Assembly (NCBI GenBank): GCA_963710615.1
Contig: CAVQBF010000001.1
Span: 124,001-188,000, forward strand
Reading direction: 5' to 3'
Length of the DNA: 64,000 bases
Source: GCA-2746605 sp963710615
GTDB lineage: Bacteria; Bacteroidota; Ignavibacteria; Ignavibacteriales; Melioribacteraceae
The position numbers were made by a program, and so were the translations under genes. Under the pieces are notes generated by a model. The model was not told where the DNA came from and searched no databases. It saw only the letters and a list, made by a program, of their open reading frames with translations. This document shows positions 1 to 8,519 of the stretch, piece after piece (within the stretch, counting starts at the first letter, position 1; each line of letters starts with the position of its first letter).

Positions 1-1
1 T

Positions 2-316
2 GCTTTTAAACTTGCAAGAAAGGATTTAGTTGACACAGTAAATATTAAGCTTATGAAAGTTGGCGGTATAGATGTAGCATCAAAAATCAACTCGGTTGCA
101 AAAGCGGCAAACTTAGAAGTAATGATTGGATGTATGGATGAGTCTGCGCTTGGCATTGCTGCAGGATTACACTTTGCATTGGCAAAGCCAAATGTAATTT
201 ATGCGGATCTTGATGGACACCTTGATTTAATTGATGATCCAGCAAGTGGAGCTGTGATCTTAAAGAAAGGCACATTATATCCAACGAATAAACCCGGAAT
301 TGGATTTAATCTATAA
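2..316 (+). CDS. Dipeptide epimerase (enolase superfamily), C-terminal part
   Basis: The frame is open from base 2 at the window edge, so about 104 C-terminal residues are present and the true start lies outside. The segment NIKLMKVGG, then IGCMDES and a late Asp-rich stretch, match the C-terminal half of L-Ala-D/L-Glu epimerases of the mandelate racemase/enolase superfamily. The Lys of NIK corresponds to the second acid/base lysine of that family. Such enzymes epimerise murein-derived dipeptides during cell-wall recycling in the cytoplasm. The internal ATG at 53 is a residue inside the barrel, not a start. Substrate specificity cannot be settled from this fragment; another enolase-superfamily epimerase is possible. 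Confidence 0.8.
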   Translation, partial: AFKLARKDLVDTVNIKLMKVGGIDVASKINSVAKAANLEVMIGCMDESALGIAAGLHFALAKPNVIYADLDGHLDLIDDPASGAVILKKGTLYPTNKPGIGFNL

Positions 317-614
317 AGATAAATTTGTTCCGTTGTCACGAACCATTCTGTGATAATTACCCTTCAATCATTACTTCATTCAAGTCATAATGAACAGACA
401 ATTGTTTGCTCATTTGCATTTAAGATTTTTTGCTCACATCTCTTTTAGATTTTTAAGTTAGTAAAATTTTACTTCCGTTACTTTTTATTTTCCAATTCAT
501 TTCTCTCTTTATGACTTTCATTTATACTCTTTTGCTTTCACTTAACTAATTGTTCTCCTCGCTAATTTCCATTAAATTTACTTATTAAATATTATTGCTT
601 CTACCTCTTAGGAT

Positions 615-1604
615 ATGTCAAAAATTATTATTGGTATTCATGGTTTAGGAAATAAACCACCAAAGGAAATTTTAGAAGAGTGGTGGATCAAATCAATCTG
701 CGAAGGGTTGAAAAACATTGATCGTTTTCAATTTAAGCCAAAGTTTGAAATGGTTTATTGGGCAGATATTCTAAATGATAAGCCGCTAAACAATTTAATA
801 ACTGATCCTGAAAACCCCTACTACCTTGATGAACCTTATACACCCGGTGCAAATTTAGCAACGTTAAAACAGAATACAAGACGTAAAAAATTCTTAGGTT
901 TTCTCGAAGAACAAATGGATAAGATTTTCCTTAACGAAGATCTTTCCTCAAATTTTGAATTTGTTTCAGAGATGGTATTTAAAAAATATTTTAAGGAATT
1001 AGAAATTTATTATTCAAAGCAGCCAAAAGTAAATGACTCTTCGTATAAATCGATAAAAGATATAATCAGAAATCGTTTAGCAGAAACATTAAAAAAACAT
1101 AAAGGCAAAGAAATATTTTTGGTCTCTCACTCGATGGGTTCAATAATTGCTTATGATGTTTGTACTTTTTTAGTACCCAATATAAAAATTGACACACTAA
1201 TTACAATGGGTTCACCGCTTGGCTTTCCTGTAATAGTTAGTAAAATTGCTGAAGAACTTAAAATTTCTCATACAAAAATCGCAAAGCTTCAAACACCGCC
1301 AAACATTCAAAAAAATTGGGTAAATTATTCTGACTTAGAAGATAATGTTGCTTTAAACTATGATTTAAATGATGATTATGAAGCAAATTCATTTGGGGTA
1401 AGAGTTACCGATGAAATCATTCAAAACAATTATTCTGTTGGAGAGGAAAGAAATCCGCATAAATCATACGGATATTTAAGAACTCCGGAATTTTCAAATT
1501 TAGTTGCAGATTTTATTGAAAAAGATAGGAGCAAGCTAAAACTTTGGTGGCTAAAAAAAGAATATCAACTTGAAAGTTTATTGAAGAGTGTTAATATAAA
1601 GTAA
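615..1604 (+). CDS. Alpha/beta-hydrolase (lipase-like), cytoplasmic
   Basis: A 329-residue protein without a signal peptide. It opens with a beta strand and an oxyanion-type loop (IIIGIHGLGNKP, residues 4-15) and carries the nucleophile elbow V-S-H-S-M-G-S with Ser173 as likely nucleophile, followed by the helix IIAYDV. This is the fold signature of alpha/beta-hydrolases, close to PGAP1/lipase-like proteins; the middle region (about 60-150) is a lid-like insertion with no clear match. A late His (GEERNPHKSYGY) could complete the triad. Substrate is unknown; esterase or lipase activity is an inference. It is followed after 22 bases by glpD and may be cotranscribed with it. Confidence 0.7.
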   Translation: MSKIIIGIHGLGNKPPKEILEEWWIKSICEGLKNIDRFQFKPKFEMVYWADILNDKPLNNLITDPENPYYLDEPYTPGANLATLKQNTRRKKFLGFLEEQMDKIFLNEDLSSNFEFVSEMVFKKYFKELEIYYSKQPKVNDSSYKSIKDIIRNRLAETLKKHKGKEIFLVSHSMGSIIAYDVCTFLVPNIKIDTLITMGSPLGFPVIVSKIAEELKISHTKIAKLQTPPNIQKNWVNYSDLEDNVALNYDLNDDYEANSFGVRVTDEIIQNNYSVGEERNPHKSYGYLRTPEFSNLVADFIEKDRSKLKLWWLKKEYQLESLLKSVNIK

Positions 1605-1626
1605 GTTCATAAAAAGTGAGATTCTA

Positions 1627-3183
1627 ATGAATAGAGATGTGATGCTTAGAAAAATTGATGAAACGAAAAAATGGGATTTCATCATAATTGGAGGTGGAGC
1701 GACAGGTTTAGGCACTGCCATTGATGCTGCATCAAGAGGTTACAAAACACTACTGCTTGAACAGTCAGATTTTTCAAAGGGAACATCCAGCAGAAGCACA
1801 AAACTTGTTCATGGCGGTGTTCGTTATCTACAGCAAGGGAATATTTCTTTGGTTCTTGACGCTCTTAAAGAAAGGGGAATTTTGAGACGAAATGCCCCTC
1901 ATTTAGTTCATGATTTGCCCTTTATTGTTCCTAACTACGATTGGTGGGAGGGACCGTTTTATGGAATTGGACTAAAACTTTATGATACTCTTGCTGGCAG
2001 AGAGGGTTTTGGCTCTTCGAAGCTTCTTTCAAAAAAGGAAACCTTAAAACATATTCCAACTATTGAGCAAGAAGGGCTGCGCGGCGGTGTAATTTATTAT
2101 GATGGACAGTTTGATGATGCAAGATTATCAATTAATATGGCTGAAACAGCTTATGAGCAAGGAGCTGCTTTAGTTAATTATATGAAAGTGAACTCTCTTA
2201 TTAAAGAAGATGATATGATTTCCGGCGTTAACGCAGTTGATCTTGAAACCGGGAGACAATATTCTTTAAGTTCGAAAGTAGTAATTAATGCAACTGGTGT
2301 TTTTACGGATTCAATACGAAAAATGGATGAACCGGACTGCAGCAATATTATTGTAAGTGGACAAGGCGTTCACATTGTACTTGATAAATCTTTTCTTCCC
2401 GGTGATAGTGCAATTATGGTCCCGGAAACTGATGACGGTCGAGTACTCTTTGCAATACCCTGGCACGACTATATTCTTGTCGGCACAACTGATACGCCGG
2501 TTGATGATTTTTTACTAGAGCCAATTCCTATGGAAGAAGAAATAGAATTTTTGATTTCGCACACTGCACGTTATTTAACAAAAGATCCTACAAGAAAAGA
2601 TATTCTTAGTGTCTTTGCAGGTTTGCGTCCGTTGGTAAAAAGTGGTGAATCTGAAAATACTGCAGCAATTTCCAGAGATCATACAATCAATATCTCTCGT
2701 TCTGGTTTACTTACAATTACTGGTGGTAAATGGACAACCTACCGTAAAATGGCAGAGGACACAGTTGATCAAGCAATTTTGCTGGCACGACTAGATTACG
2801 AAGAACCTGTTACAAAAGAATTGAGGATTCACGGCTATCATAGTCACGCAGATGAGTTTGGCAATTTGGAAATTTATGGATCCGATGCAATAGCAATTCA
2901 AGAATTACTAAGAGAAGATGGGTCATTTAAAGAGCTGCTTCATCCAAAGTTTTCAACGGTGAAAGGTGAAGTAATTTGGGCTGTTCGTAATGAAATGGCA
3001 AGAACGGTTGATGATTTTCTTTCTAGACGAACCCGGTTATTAATTAAAGATACCAGGGCGAGTTTAGAAGCAGCGCCAATTGTAGCAGAAATTATGGCAA
3101 AAGAATTAGGAAAAGAAAGAGATTGGATAAATGAGCAAATTGGAAGATATAAAAGTATTGCAGTAAATTATTTGCCAAAATAA
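1627..3183 (+). CDS. glpD: FAD-dependent glycerol-3-phosphate dehydrogenase
   Basis: 518 residues, normal for aerobic-type GlpD. The N-terminal Rossmann motif GGGATGLG (residues 22-29) binds FAD, followed by the family signatures SSRSTKLVHGGVRYL and the C-terminal helical domain. The enzyme oxidises sn-glycerol 3-phosphate to dihydroxyacetone phosphate at the membrane and passes electrons to quinone. The ATG at 1627 gives the expected short lead before the FAD motif; a second in-frame ATG lies five codons later. No glycerol kinase or facilitator gene is adjacent, so the role may be phospholipid-derived glycerol phosphate turnover. Family assignment is firm. Confidence 0.95.
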   Translation: MNRDVMLRKIDETKKWDFIIIGGGATGLGTAIDAASRGYKTLLLEQSDFSKGTSSRSTKLVHGGVRYLQQGNISLVLDALKERGILRRNAPHLVHDLPFIVPNYDWWEGPFYGIGLKLYDTLAGREGFGSSKLLSKKETLKHIPTIEQEGLRGGVIYYDGQFDDARLSINMAETAYEQGAALVNYMKVNSLIKEDDMISGVNAVDLETGRQYSLSSKVVINATGVFTDSIRKMDEPDCSNIIVSGQGVHIVLDKSFLPGDSAIMVPETDDGRVLFAIPWHDYILVGTTDTPVDDFLLEPIPMEEEIEFLISHTARYLTKDPTRKDILSVFAGLRPLVKSGESENTAAISRDHTINISRSGLLTITGGKWTTYRKMAEDTVDQAILLARLDYEEPVTKELRIHGYHSHADEFGNLEIYGSDAIAIQELLREDGSFKELLHPKFSTVKGEVIWAVRNEMARTVDDFLSRRTRLLIKDTRASLEAAPIVAEIMAKELGKERDWINEQIGRYKSIAVNYLPK

Positions 3184-3325
3184 ATATTGAGTAGAGTAAT
3201 CTTTTTTCGAAATTCGTAATAGACTTTAGATAACAAAAAATTTTATTGGAGCATGTCCAATTTTTATTAACAAAAGAAAGTTAAGCGCTGCAAGGATAGC
3301 AAATTTGATTTTAATTGCAACTTAA

Positions 3326-3876
3326 TAATAGGTTAGCAAGCATAAATATGATAATAAGAATTGTGCTAATTTTGAGTATACTATTCAATGCTGCATTATT
3401 CTCACAAAATTAAAATTGGGTGAAATTAAAAATATTAGTAGTGAGTTAAATACAGCACTTGTGCTTTTTAATGCGAAATTATCAGTTGAATTTGATTACC
3501 ATCAGAATGATTATTTAAAATTAAGTTTACAGCCTGGTTTAGAATTTATTGAGTCATTCGGAGTGGATAAAACTTTTTACAGTCGTGCACCTTATTATGA
3601 TTTAAATCTACTTGGGGTTGTGAATTTATTCTATAATTCTGATATTTCAATTAAACCATTTATTGGTGGCTCATACAGAATTAATTCAAAAACAGTAAAT
3701 CGCGATGCATACTTTGCTTTAAAATACGGTACATCAATTCAAGTTAGTTTATCAGAAAGATTTGCTCTAGTATTTAAGAGTATGTATGTTCAAAAAGAAA
3801 TATCAGGTGATGTCCCTTATTTATTTGGTCTAGGTTTTATTTTATTCAAAAATTTCTAAGGCTTGCTAACCTCTTA
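3326..3876. repeat. Inverted-repeat pair enclosing a single gene
   Basis: The 11-base sequence GGTTAGCAAGC at 3331-3341 recurs as its exact reverse complement at 3861-3871, right after the stop codon of the enclosed gene. Outward the match extends to 15 of 16 bases (3326-3341 against 3861-3876). CTTAA stands outside or at the edge of both ends (3321-3325 and 3873-3877). A pair 520 bases apart is far too wide for a terminator. It resembles the ends of a small mobile cassette, but there is no transposase here and chance or a decayed element cannot be excluded. Confidence 0.5.
3348..3859 (+). pseudogene. Secreted beta-barrel-like protein, frameshifted after the signal peptide
   Basis: ATG 3348 starts a good signal peptide (MIIRIVLILSILFNAALFSQN) that hits TAA at 3411. 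In another frame, open from TTG 3416, 147 residues follow with alternating hydrophobic and polar strands (SVEFDYHQN, LKLSLQPGLEF, PFIGGSYRI, ending FLFGLGFILF-like with a terminal Phe), as expected for an outer-membrane barrel. One joined gene with a one- or two-base indel near 3411-3416 explains both parts better than two genes. The conserved barrel part seems shortened at its N-terminus, so a larger deletion is also possible. The gene is exactly bounded by an inverted repeat. Function unknown. Confidence 0.5.
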
Positions 3877-3946
3877 AATAAGTAAAAAGTCAGGTTGATA
3901 AATATCATCATCTCAAATTAGATTGATAACAAGTTCATAGATAAAC

Positions 3947-4147
3947 TTAGAGTTGATATTTTCTTTTCTCAGAACCCAAATAGTAATTTTTAAGTTCCCT
4001 TGTTTTTACAATTATCAAGTTTGGATGCGGGGCAAAATTGATGAACTCTTTAGCATCTTCAAGCGTAGGAAAGGATAACTTAGGAAGATAAATATCTTCA
4101 TCCTCATCTTCTTGGATAACGTGATATGGTAGTTTATAATCTAACAT
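3947..4147 (-). CDS. Small hypothetical protein (66 aa)
   Basis: Short acidic-then-basic protein. It begins MLDYKLPYHVI, has an acidic stretch (EDEDEDIYL), then a small alpha/beta segment (SFPTLEDAKEFINFAPHPNLIIVKTREL). The last part reads like a strand-helix-strand unit and suggests a real, perhaps regulatory, cytoplasmic protein. It is the only open frame of note between 3876 and 4230 and lies on the strand opposite to the flanking genes, upstream of nothing it obviously belongs to. No family recognised; it may be spurious. Confidence 0.4.
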   Translation of the reverse strand: MLDYKLPYHVIQEDEDEDIYLPKLSFPTLEDAKEFINFAPHPNLIIVKTRELKNYYLGSEKRKYQL

Positions 4148-4231
4148 ACTCTCTTTACTAATACTTGTTTGACGTATTAACGAAAAGAAAGTTGAAGGTA
4201 AAAATTTTTCCCTAAATTAAATATAGCAAGT

Positions 4232-4274
4232 CTCCAAGGTTTCCAAGCACGGTGGACAAGTAAAAACCTTGGAG
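4232..4274. repeat. Intergenic perfect inverted repeat (hairpin)
   Basis: CTCCAAGGTTT at 4232-4242 is the exact reverse complement of AAACCTTGGAG at 4264-4274, separated by 21 bases. There is no U-tract directly after either arm, so it is a weak terminator candidate. It could be a REP-like palindrome lying between two minus-strand genes (3947-4147 and 4310-4660). Confidence 0.55.
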
Positions 4275-4309
4275 GTTTAAATAAAGGTTACAGAATTTCA
4301 GAAAATTAT

Positions 4310-4660
4310 TTAATTCCTTAATTCAATCCCATGAGCATGGAATGCCTCTTTTCCGGATAAATGACCAGTTATAACCATCGATTTGGTGTCATTCATTCCC
4401 GGCGGTAAGTCTCTTAATCCTGTAATTAACATTTCCTTATTGTCTCCATCAAGCACATAAAACACATAACTTCCGTCTTGAGTTCTTTGCACGCCTTTTT
4501 CTTTAACAAGCTTAACGATAATGGGAACAGAAGCATTGCTATTTGGATCAAGACGGGCAAAACTTCCTAACTCATCACTTGGAGCAAAATAGGAAAAATA
4601 AAGTATTGCAATTATTAACACTACTAAACCGGGTAAAACTAGCTTTTGTATATTTTTCAT
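4310..4660 (-). CDS. Membrane-anchored OB-fold protein, CcmE-like
   Basis: 116 residues: one N-terminal membrane segment (about residues 6-24, LVLPGLVVLIIAILYFSYF) followed by a small beta domain with YVFYVLDGDNKEMLITG, LPPGM and VITGHLSGKEAF. The order and spacing (YFVLDG, GxLPxxF/M, VxGxL) recall the CcmE haem chaperone of cytochrome c maturation, an OB fold facing the periplasm. The C-terminal His-x-x-x-Tyr haem-attachment stretch of true CcmE is missing: the protein ends soon after FHAHGIEL. No other ccm genes are near. It may be an orphan CcmE-like protein with another role. Confidence 0.5.
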   Translation of the reverse strand: MKNIQKLVLPGLVVLIIAILYFSYFAPSDELGSFARLDPNSNASVPIIVKLVKEKGVQRTQDGSYVFYVLDGDNKEMLITGLRDLPPGMNDTKSMVITGHLSGKEAFHAHGIELRN

Positions 4661-4762
4661 TTTTTATTTCACTTTATATTAATAAATCATTTTTATAAGT
4701 TACAAACATAACATTTCTTGAAAGCATTTTCATAATTTTAAACATTTCAGAAAGGATAAAAA

Positions 4763-5317
4763 ATGGAAAAAGCAGACCAAACTATGATAGATAATCTTAA
4801 AATAAAATTTGGGAAATCCCTTGAAGAGTGGATAAAAATTTTAAGAAATGAGAAACTGGAACAACATGGGGAAATTTTAAAATTCTTAAAAGAAAAACAT
4901 GGATTTACACATGGCTATGCAAATTTAGTTTCAATGAAGTTAAGAAAAGCTGATGCCGGCTCTGTAGATAACCAAGACGATCTCATTGATGATCAATACA
5001 AAGGAAAAGAAAACTTAAAGCCTATTTATGATAAAATAGTTAAAGAGATTTCAAAATTTGGAAAAGATATTGAAATTGCACCTAAAAAGGCTGCAGTAAG
5101 TTTGAGAAGAAAAAGACAATTTGCGTTAGTACAGCCAAGTACAAAAACCAGAGTTGATTTAGGACTTAAATTAAAGGATAAAAAAATCCAAGGTAGATTA
5201 GAGAACTCAGGACCATTTGGAATTATGTGCACGCATAGAGTAAAATTATCTTCTCCAAATGAAGTTGATAAGGAAGTTCTGAGTTGGTTAAAAGAAGCTT
5301 ATGAAAAAGCGGGCTAA
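4763..5317 (+). CDS. DUF4287/DUF5655-type protein
   Basis: 184-residue cytoplasmic protein. Residues 1-65 match the pattern of the DUF4287 domain (SLEEWIKILR, HGFTHGYANLVSMKLRK) and residues 80-184 that of DUF5655, a predicted nucleic-acid or transport-like fold of unknown function (RRKRQFALVQPSTKTRVDLGLKLK, ending with WLKEAYEKA). The two-domain form is common in Bacteroidetes and soil bacteria. It starts at an ATG preceded by AGAAAGGATAAAA, a good ribosome site. It stands alone between a CcmE-like gene on the other strand and the SMP-30 gene. No reaction is known for the family. Confidence 0.75.
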   Translation: MEKADQTMIDNLKIKFGKSLEEWIKILRNEKLEQHGEILKFLKEKHGFTHGYANLVSMKLRKADAGSVDNQDDLIDDQYKGKENLKPIYDKIVKEISKFGKDIEIAPKKAAVSLRRKRQFALVQPSTKTRVDLGLKLKDKKIQGRLENSGPFGIMCTHRVKLSSPNEVDKEVLSWLKEAYEKAG

Positions 5318-5352
5318 TTTAATACTTTTTAATAAATACTGGGAAAAATTTT

Positions 5353-6225
5353 ATGAATAACAACTTTAAACACATCTCATTATCATTTTTGGTTGTTTTT
5401 TTCGCAATGACAGAAATTAATTTCTCTCAATTAGAGAAAGTTGCAGAGGGATTTCAATTTGTTGAAGGTCCGGTTTGGAAAGACGGAGCAATTATTTTTA
5501 GTGATATTCCTGCAAATAAAATTTATAGATGGAATGACAAAGATGGTCTCTCTGTATTTTTAGAACCTTCGGGGAATTCAAACGGGTTAGCTTTGGATGT
5601 TGACGGAAACTTGCTTTTGGCTCAGCATGGAAAAAGAAGGTTGGCAAAGATTTATCATGATGGGAGAGAGTTTTCTTTAATTGAAAATTACAACGGGAAA
5701 AAATTGAACAGTCCGAATGATATTGCGGTTAAATCTGACGGCTCAATTTTTTTCACTGATCCTCCTTATGGAATTGGAGCTGATCAAGAAGAATTAGGAT
5801 TTTACGGTATTTTTAGACTTAGTACAAACGGTGATCTGCATCTACTAGATAATTCGTTGAGAAGACCAAACGGAATAGCATTTTCACCAGATGAAAATCT
5901 GCTCTATGTCACCAATTCAGGGACTAATGAAATTTTTGTTTGGGATGTTGTTGATACAACGATTGTAAATAAAAGATTATTTGTAAAAATGGAACCAAAC
6001 GGCAGGGGAGATGGAATGAAAATTAATTCCAAAGGAAGATTATTTGTTGCTGGTTCAGTAGGAGTTTGGATTTTGGATAGTGATGGAACTTTTTTAGAAA
6101 TGGTTGAAGTACCTGGACAAACAACTAATTGCAATTGGGGCGATGAAGACGGGAAATCACTTTACATTACTTCTGGGAATGCTGTCTATAGATATCGCTC
6201 AAAATTAACGACATATGAAAATTGA
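5353..6225 (+). CDS. SMP-30/gluconolactonase family protein, exported
   Basis: 290 residues with an N-terminal signal peptide (about 1-26). The six-bladed beta-propeller signatures are present: FVEGPVW (metal-binding Glu), SPNDIAV (Asn ligand), FTDPPYGIG and RPNGIAFSPDE (Asp ligand region). Family members are metal-dependent lactonases that hydrolyse sugar lactones such as gluconolactone. The signal peptide places this one in the periplasm or outside the cell. Its end overlaps by 11 bases a 34-codon frame that leads into a DinB-like gene. The exact substrate is unknown. Confidence 0.85.
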   Translation: MNNNFKHISLSFLVVFFAMTEINFSQLEKVAEGFQFVEGPVWKDGAIIFSDIPANKIYRWNDKDGLSVFLEPSGNSNGLALDVDGNLLLAQHGKRRLAKIYHDGREFSLIENYNGKKLNSPNDIAVKSDGSIFFTDPPYGIGADQEELGFYGIFRLSTNGDLHLLDNSLRRPNGIAFSPDENLLYVTNSGTNEIFVWDVVDTTIVNKRLFVKMEPNGRGDGMKINSKGRLFVAGSVGVWILDSDGTFLEMVEVPGQTTNCNWGDEDGKSLYITSGNAVYRYRSKLTTYEN

Positions 6226-6319
6226 TAAAATCCACTATGATTTAATTGGTAAATTAGCCTCTCAAGTAACCGTTAAACAATGGATAAATATTTATGAAAA
6301 AAACGTTAAGAAAAAATAG
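6215..6319 (+). CDS. Possible 34-residue protein bridging two genes
   Basis: ATG 6215 opens inside the last codons of the lactonase gene and the frame ends with TAG at 6317-6319, immediately before the ATG of the DinB-like gene at 6320. The product is short and lysine-rich (starts MKIDKIHYDLIGKL, ends YEKNVKKK). The tight overlap-and-abut geometry is typical of translationally coupled genes. It could equally be a decayed remnant or only a coupling leader. No family recognised. Confidence 0.3.
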   Translation: MKIDKIHYDLIGKLASQVTVKQWINIYEKNVKKK

Positions 6320-6808
6320 ATGGCTAATTTTTTAACTGATAAATTACAATCTTATAAATATAATGGAGCCCGCTCGCTGGTTTTATTGCATGAACAGCAC
6401 TTAAAATCTTTTTGGGCAACTTGGAGGGAAGCAAAATTATTAAATATTTCACTTCCAAAAACTAATGATCCCGATTATGAATCTTTAGAAACTATATTAA
6501 TTCACGTTTTAAGGTCCGCAGGCAATTATATGATTTGGATATGCGAAAAACTTGAACTTCCTAACCCAAACATTATTACTGTTCCCAATAACAAAATCAT
6601 TGAAAAAGAAGCCGAAAATTATTTCGATTACCTTTTGGAAAAATGGAGCTTGCCTCTTTCTGAGGTTGAAGAAGAGAAATTTTATTCACCCCCTTTTACT
6701 TCAAATTGGGGTGTTGATTATTGCATTGAAGCAATGCTTGAACATGCGGTAATGCATCCAATCAGGCACGAATTTCAGTTAAAACAATTAATCTTACAAA
6801 CTAAATAA
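6320..6808 (+). CDS. DinB-like four-helix-bundle protein
   Basis: 162 residues, the usual size for the DinB/YfiT-like superfamily. Conserved histidines are placed as in metal-binding members: His62 in the second helix (ILIHVLRSAGNY) and a His-rich last helix (AMLEHAVMHPIRHEFQL, His142, His146, His150). Members bind a divalent metal, often zinc or nickel, and some are thiol-dependent transferases or hydrolases; the reaction of this one is unknown. It abuts the small frame ending at 6319 and is followed by another cytoplasmic protein after 21 bases. Confidence 0.75.
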   Translation: MANFLTDKLQSYKYNGARSLVLLHEQHLKSFWATWREAKLLNISLPKTNDPDYESLETILIHVLRSAGNYMIWICEKLELPNPNIITVPNNKIIEKEAENYFDYLLEKWSLPLSEVEEEKFYSPPFTSNWGVDYCIEAMLEHAVMHPIRHEFQLKQLILQTK

Positions 6809-6829
6809 ATATTCTTAAAAATAATTATA

Positions 6830-7393
6830 ATGAAATTAAAGTCTAATGATATTAAAGATTTGAGGAAAGACAATGAAAAACTCAGATTCCTTCTAGCAAA
6901 TAAATTTTCAAAGGATGAGTTAGTTAATTTCCTAAAAAAAAATCCAAATCAATTTATTAATGTCTGCAATATTGCACTAACAAAAACTCAACCTGAAGCT
7001 TGGCGCGCAACATGGCTTCTTAATCAAATAATTGTAAACAATGATAAACGTCTTAAAAACAAAACTTCTTCAATTTTAAAACTAATACCCAATTGTAATG
7101 AAGGGCACCAACGTGAATGGTTAAGGGTTTTAGAGAAATTAAAGGTAAAAGAAGATGAAGAATCTGTATTGTTCGGCATTTGCATAGATATTTGGAAAGA
7201 TATTTTAAAACGCCCGGGAGTAAGAATTATTGCATTCAGAATTTTAGTAAATATTGTTAAAAAATATCCTGACCTAATTGATGAAATTAAACTACTAACA
7301 CAAAATCATTTTACTGAAACATTATCCCCGGGTATAAAAAACTCCTTCATCAAACTAGAAAAGGAACTAAACTCTAACCTAAGTGTACTCTAG
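6830..7393 (+). CDS. Helical-repeat hypothetical protein
   Basis: 187 residues, all-helical in appearance, with repeated Trp/Leu-rich helices (EAWRATWLLNQIIV, HQREWLRVLEKL, GICIDIWKDILK, RIIAFRILVNIVKKY) that look like HEAT/ARM-type solenoid units. No signal peptide or membrane segment. Comparable proteins occur in other Bacteroidetes as adaptor-like hypothetical proteins; function unknown. It follows the DinB-like gene in the same direction with a 21-base gap and may share its transcript. Confidence 0.6.
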   Translation: MKLKSNDIKDLRKDNEKLRFLLANKFSKDELVNFLKKNPNQFINVCNIALTKTQPEAWRATWLLNQIIVNNDKRLKNKTSSILKLIPNCNEGHQREWLRVLEKLKVKEDEESVLFGICIDIWKDILKRPGVRIIAFRILVNIVKKYPDLIDEIKLLTQNHFTETLSPGIKNSFIKLEKELNSNLSVL

Positions 7394-7540
7394 TCAGAAA
7401 TATTTATATTGCAATTTTAGCAACATTATTCGATTATTAATAGCGTTTTATTTTGTTAATTTTTCTAAATTTTGAAAGTGTAAAAATTGGCAAGATTATT
7501 GAAAATAGTCTAAAATATTATGAAAATAGTTGGAGAGAAA

Positions 7541-8383
7541 ATGAGAAATACTTATAATATAAAGTGGCAAATAATTCTGCTTATATTAAGCGTCTTTATT
7601 TTTTCATGCAAAGACGATAATATAAACAATCCAACAGAGACACCCCCTGAGATTCCGCCTGTTGCTTCCTTTAAAATGGAATTTGATAATTTCCCGAGCA
7701 CAATCGTATTGCCAAAGGGAGATGGGAGCAATTTTATTGATACCTCCAATACAAAGAATCATTGGGGTTATTCTTACCTAAATGGTGTATTTTGGCAAAC
7801 ACTTGTTAAAGTTGGAATGGCAATTCCAGTTGCTGCATTTGTTGAATCTTTTAAGCACGAAGCAGAACAAAACGAGGATGGCCAATGGATGTGGACATAT
7901 GAATTTGCTCCATTTGGAGGTGTAAATCACACAGCATCACTTTATGCAAATGTTGATAACGAAGGTGTAAGTTGGGAGATGTATATTTCTAAGGAAACCC
8001 AATTCACGGATTTCTTGTGGTTTTCTGGTCAATCAGATTTAGCTGTAACAGAGGGTACTTGGACACTTTTTCATGAACCAAATGACCCTAATCCCTGGAT
8101 TGGAATTGAATGGCATAGAAATCCTGCCGACAGCACTGCAGATATTAAATACACAAACATTGACCCTAATAGTGATGAAAATGGCGGTTACATTTATTAT
8201 GGATCTAACTCAGATGGCATCTACAATGCGTTTTATGAAATCTATAATAAAGGCAAAAATAATATAACAAGCATTAAATGGAATATAGAAACCTATGAAG
8301 GAAGGGTAAGAGATTTTAACCATTTTGGTGATAATGAATGGCATTGCTGGGATTCAAATTTGGATGACATCGAGTGTCCTTAA
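7541..8383 (+). CDS. Predicted lipoprotein, function unknown
   Basis: About 280 residues beginning MRNTYNIKWQ, with a lipoprotein signal ending in the lipobox FIFSC. The ATG at 7541 is preferred over the ATG at 7520 because GGAG sits seven bases before it and it gives a normal-length signal. After a Pro/Asn-rich linker, the domain is rich in Trp and aromatic strands (WMWTYEFAPFGG, SWEMYISKE, WIGIEWHRN), suggesting a beta-sandwich or lipocalin-like barrel. Anchored to a membrane on the periplasmic or outer face. A terminator follows at 8414. No family recognised with confidence. Confidence 0.7.
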   Translation: MRNTYNIKWQIILLILSVFIFSCKDDNINNPTETPPEIPPVASFKMEFDNFPSTIVLPKGDGSNFIDTSNTKNHWGYSYLNGVFWQTLVKVGMAIPVAAFVESFKHEAEQNEDGQWMWTYEFAPFGGVNHTASLYANVDNEGVSWEMYISKETQFTDFLWFSGQSDLAVTEGTWTLFHEPNDPNPWIGIEWHRNPADSTADIKYTNIDPNSDENGGYIYYGSNSDGIYNAFYEIYNKGKNNITSIKWNIETYEGRVRDFNHFGDNEWHCWDSNLDDIECP

Positions 8384-8413
8384 TTCTTTACAATATAATT
8401 ATATTTCAAATTA

Positions 8414-8446
8414 GAAAGGCTCAAATGGGGCCTTTCTTCTTTTTAT
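8414..8446 (+). terminator. Rho-independent terminator after the 7541-8383 lipoprotein gene
   Basis: Stem GAAAGGC (8414-8420) pairs with GCCTTTC (8430-8436), followed by a T-rich tail (TTCTTTTT). It lies 31 bases past the stop of the lipoprotein gene. Confidence 0.75.
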
Positions 8447-8519
8447 CACCACATTTTACCAGTAATTCTTACCTTTATAAAGATTCTATTTACTAACTAA
8501 AAGTTAATGGTAGAATTGA

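Noticed and set aside
317..614. Small genes or RNA in the 298-base gap after the epimerase
   Set aside because: AT-rich with stops in all frames; no hairpin with a U-tract or tRNA-like cloverleaf seen.
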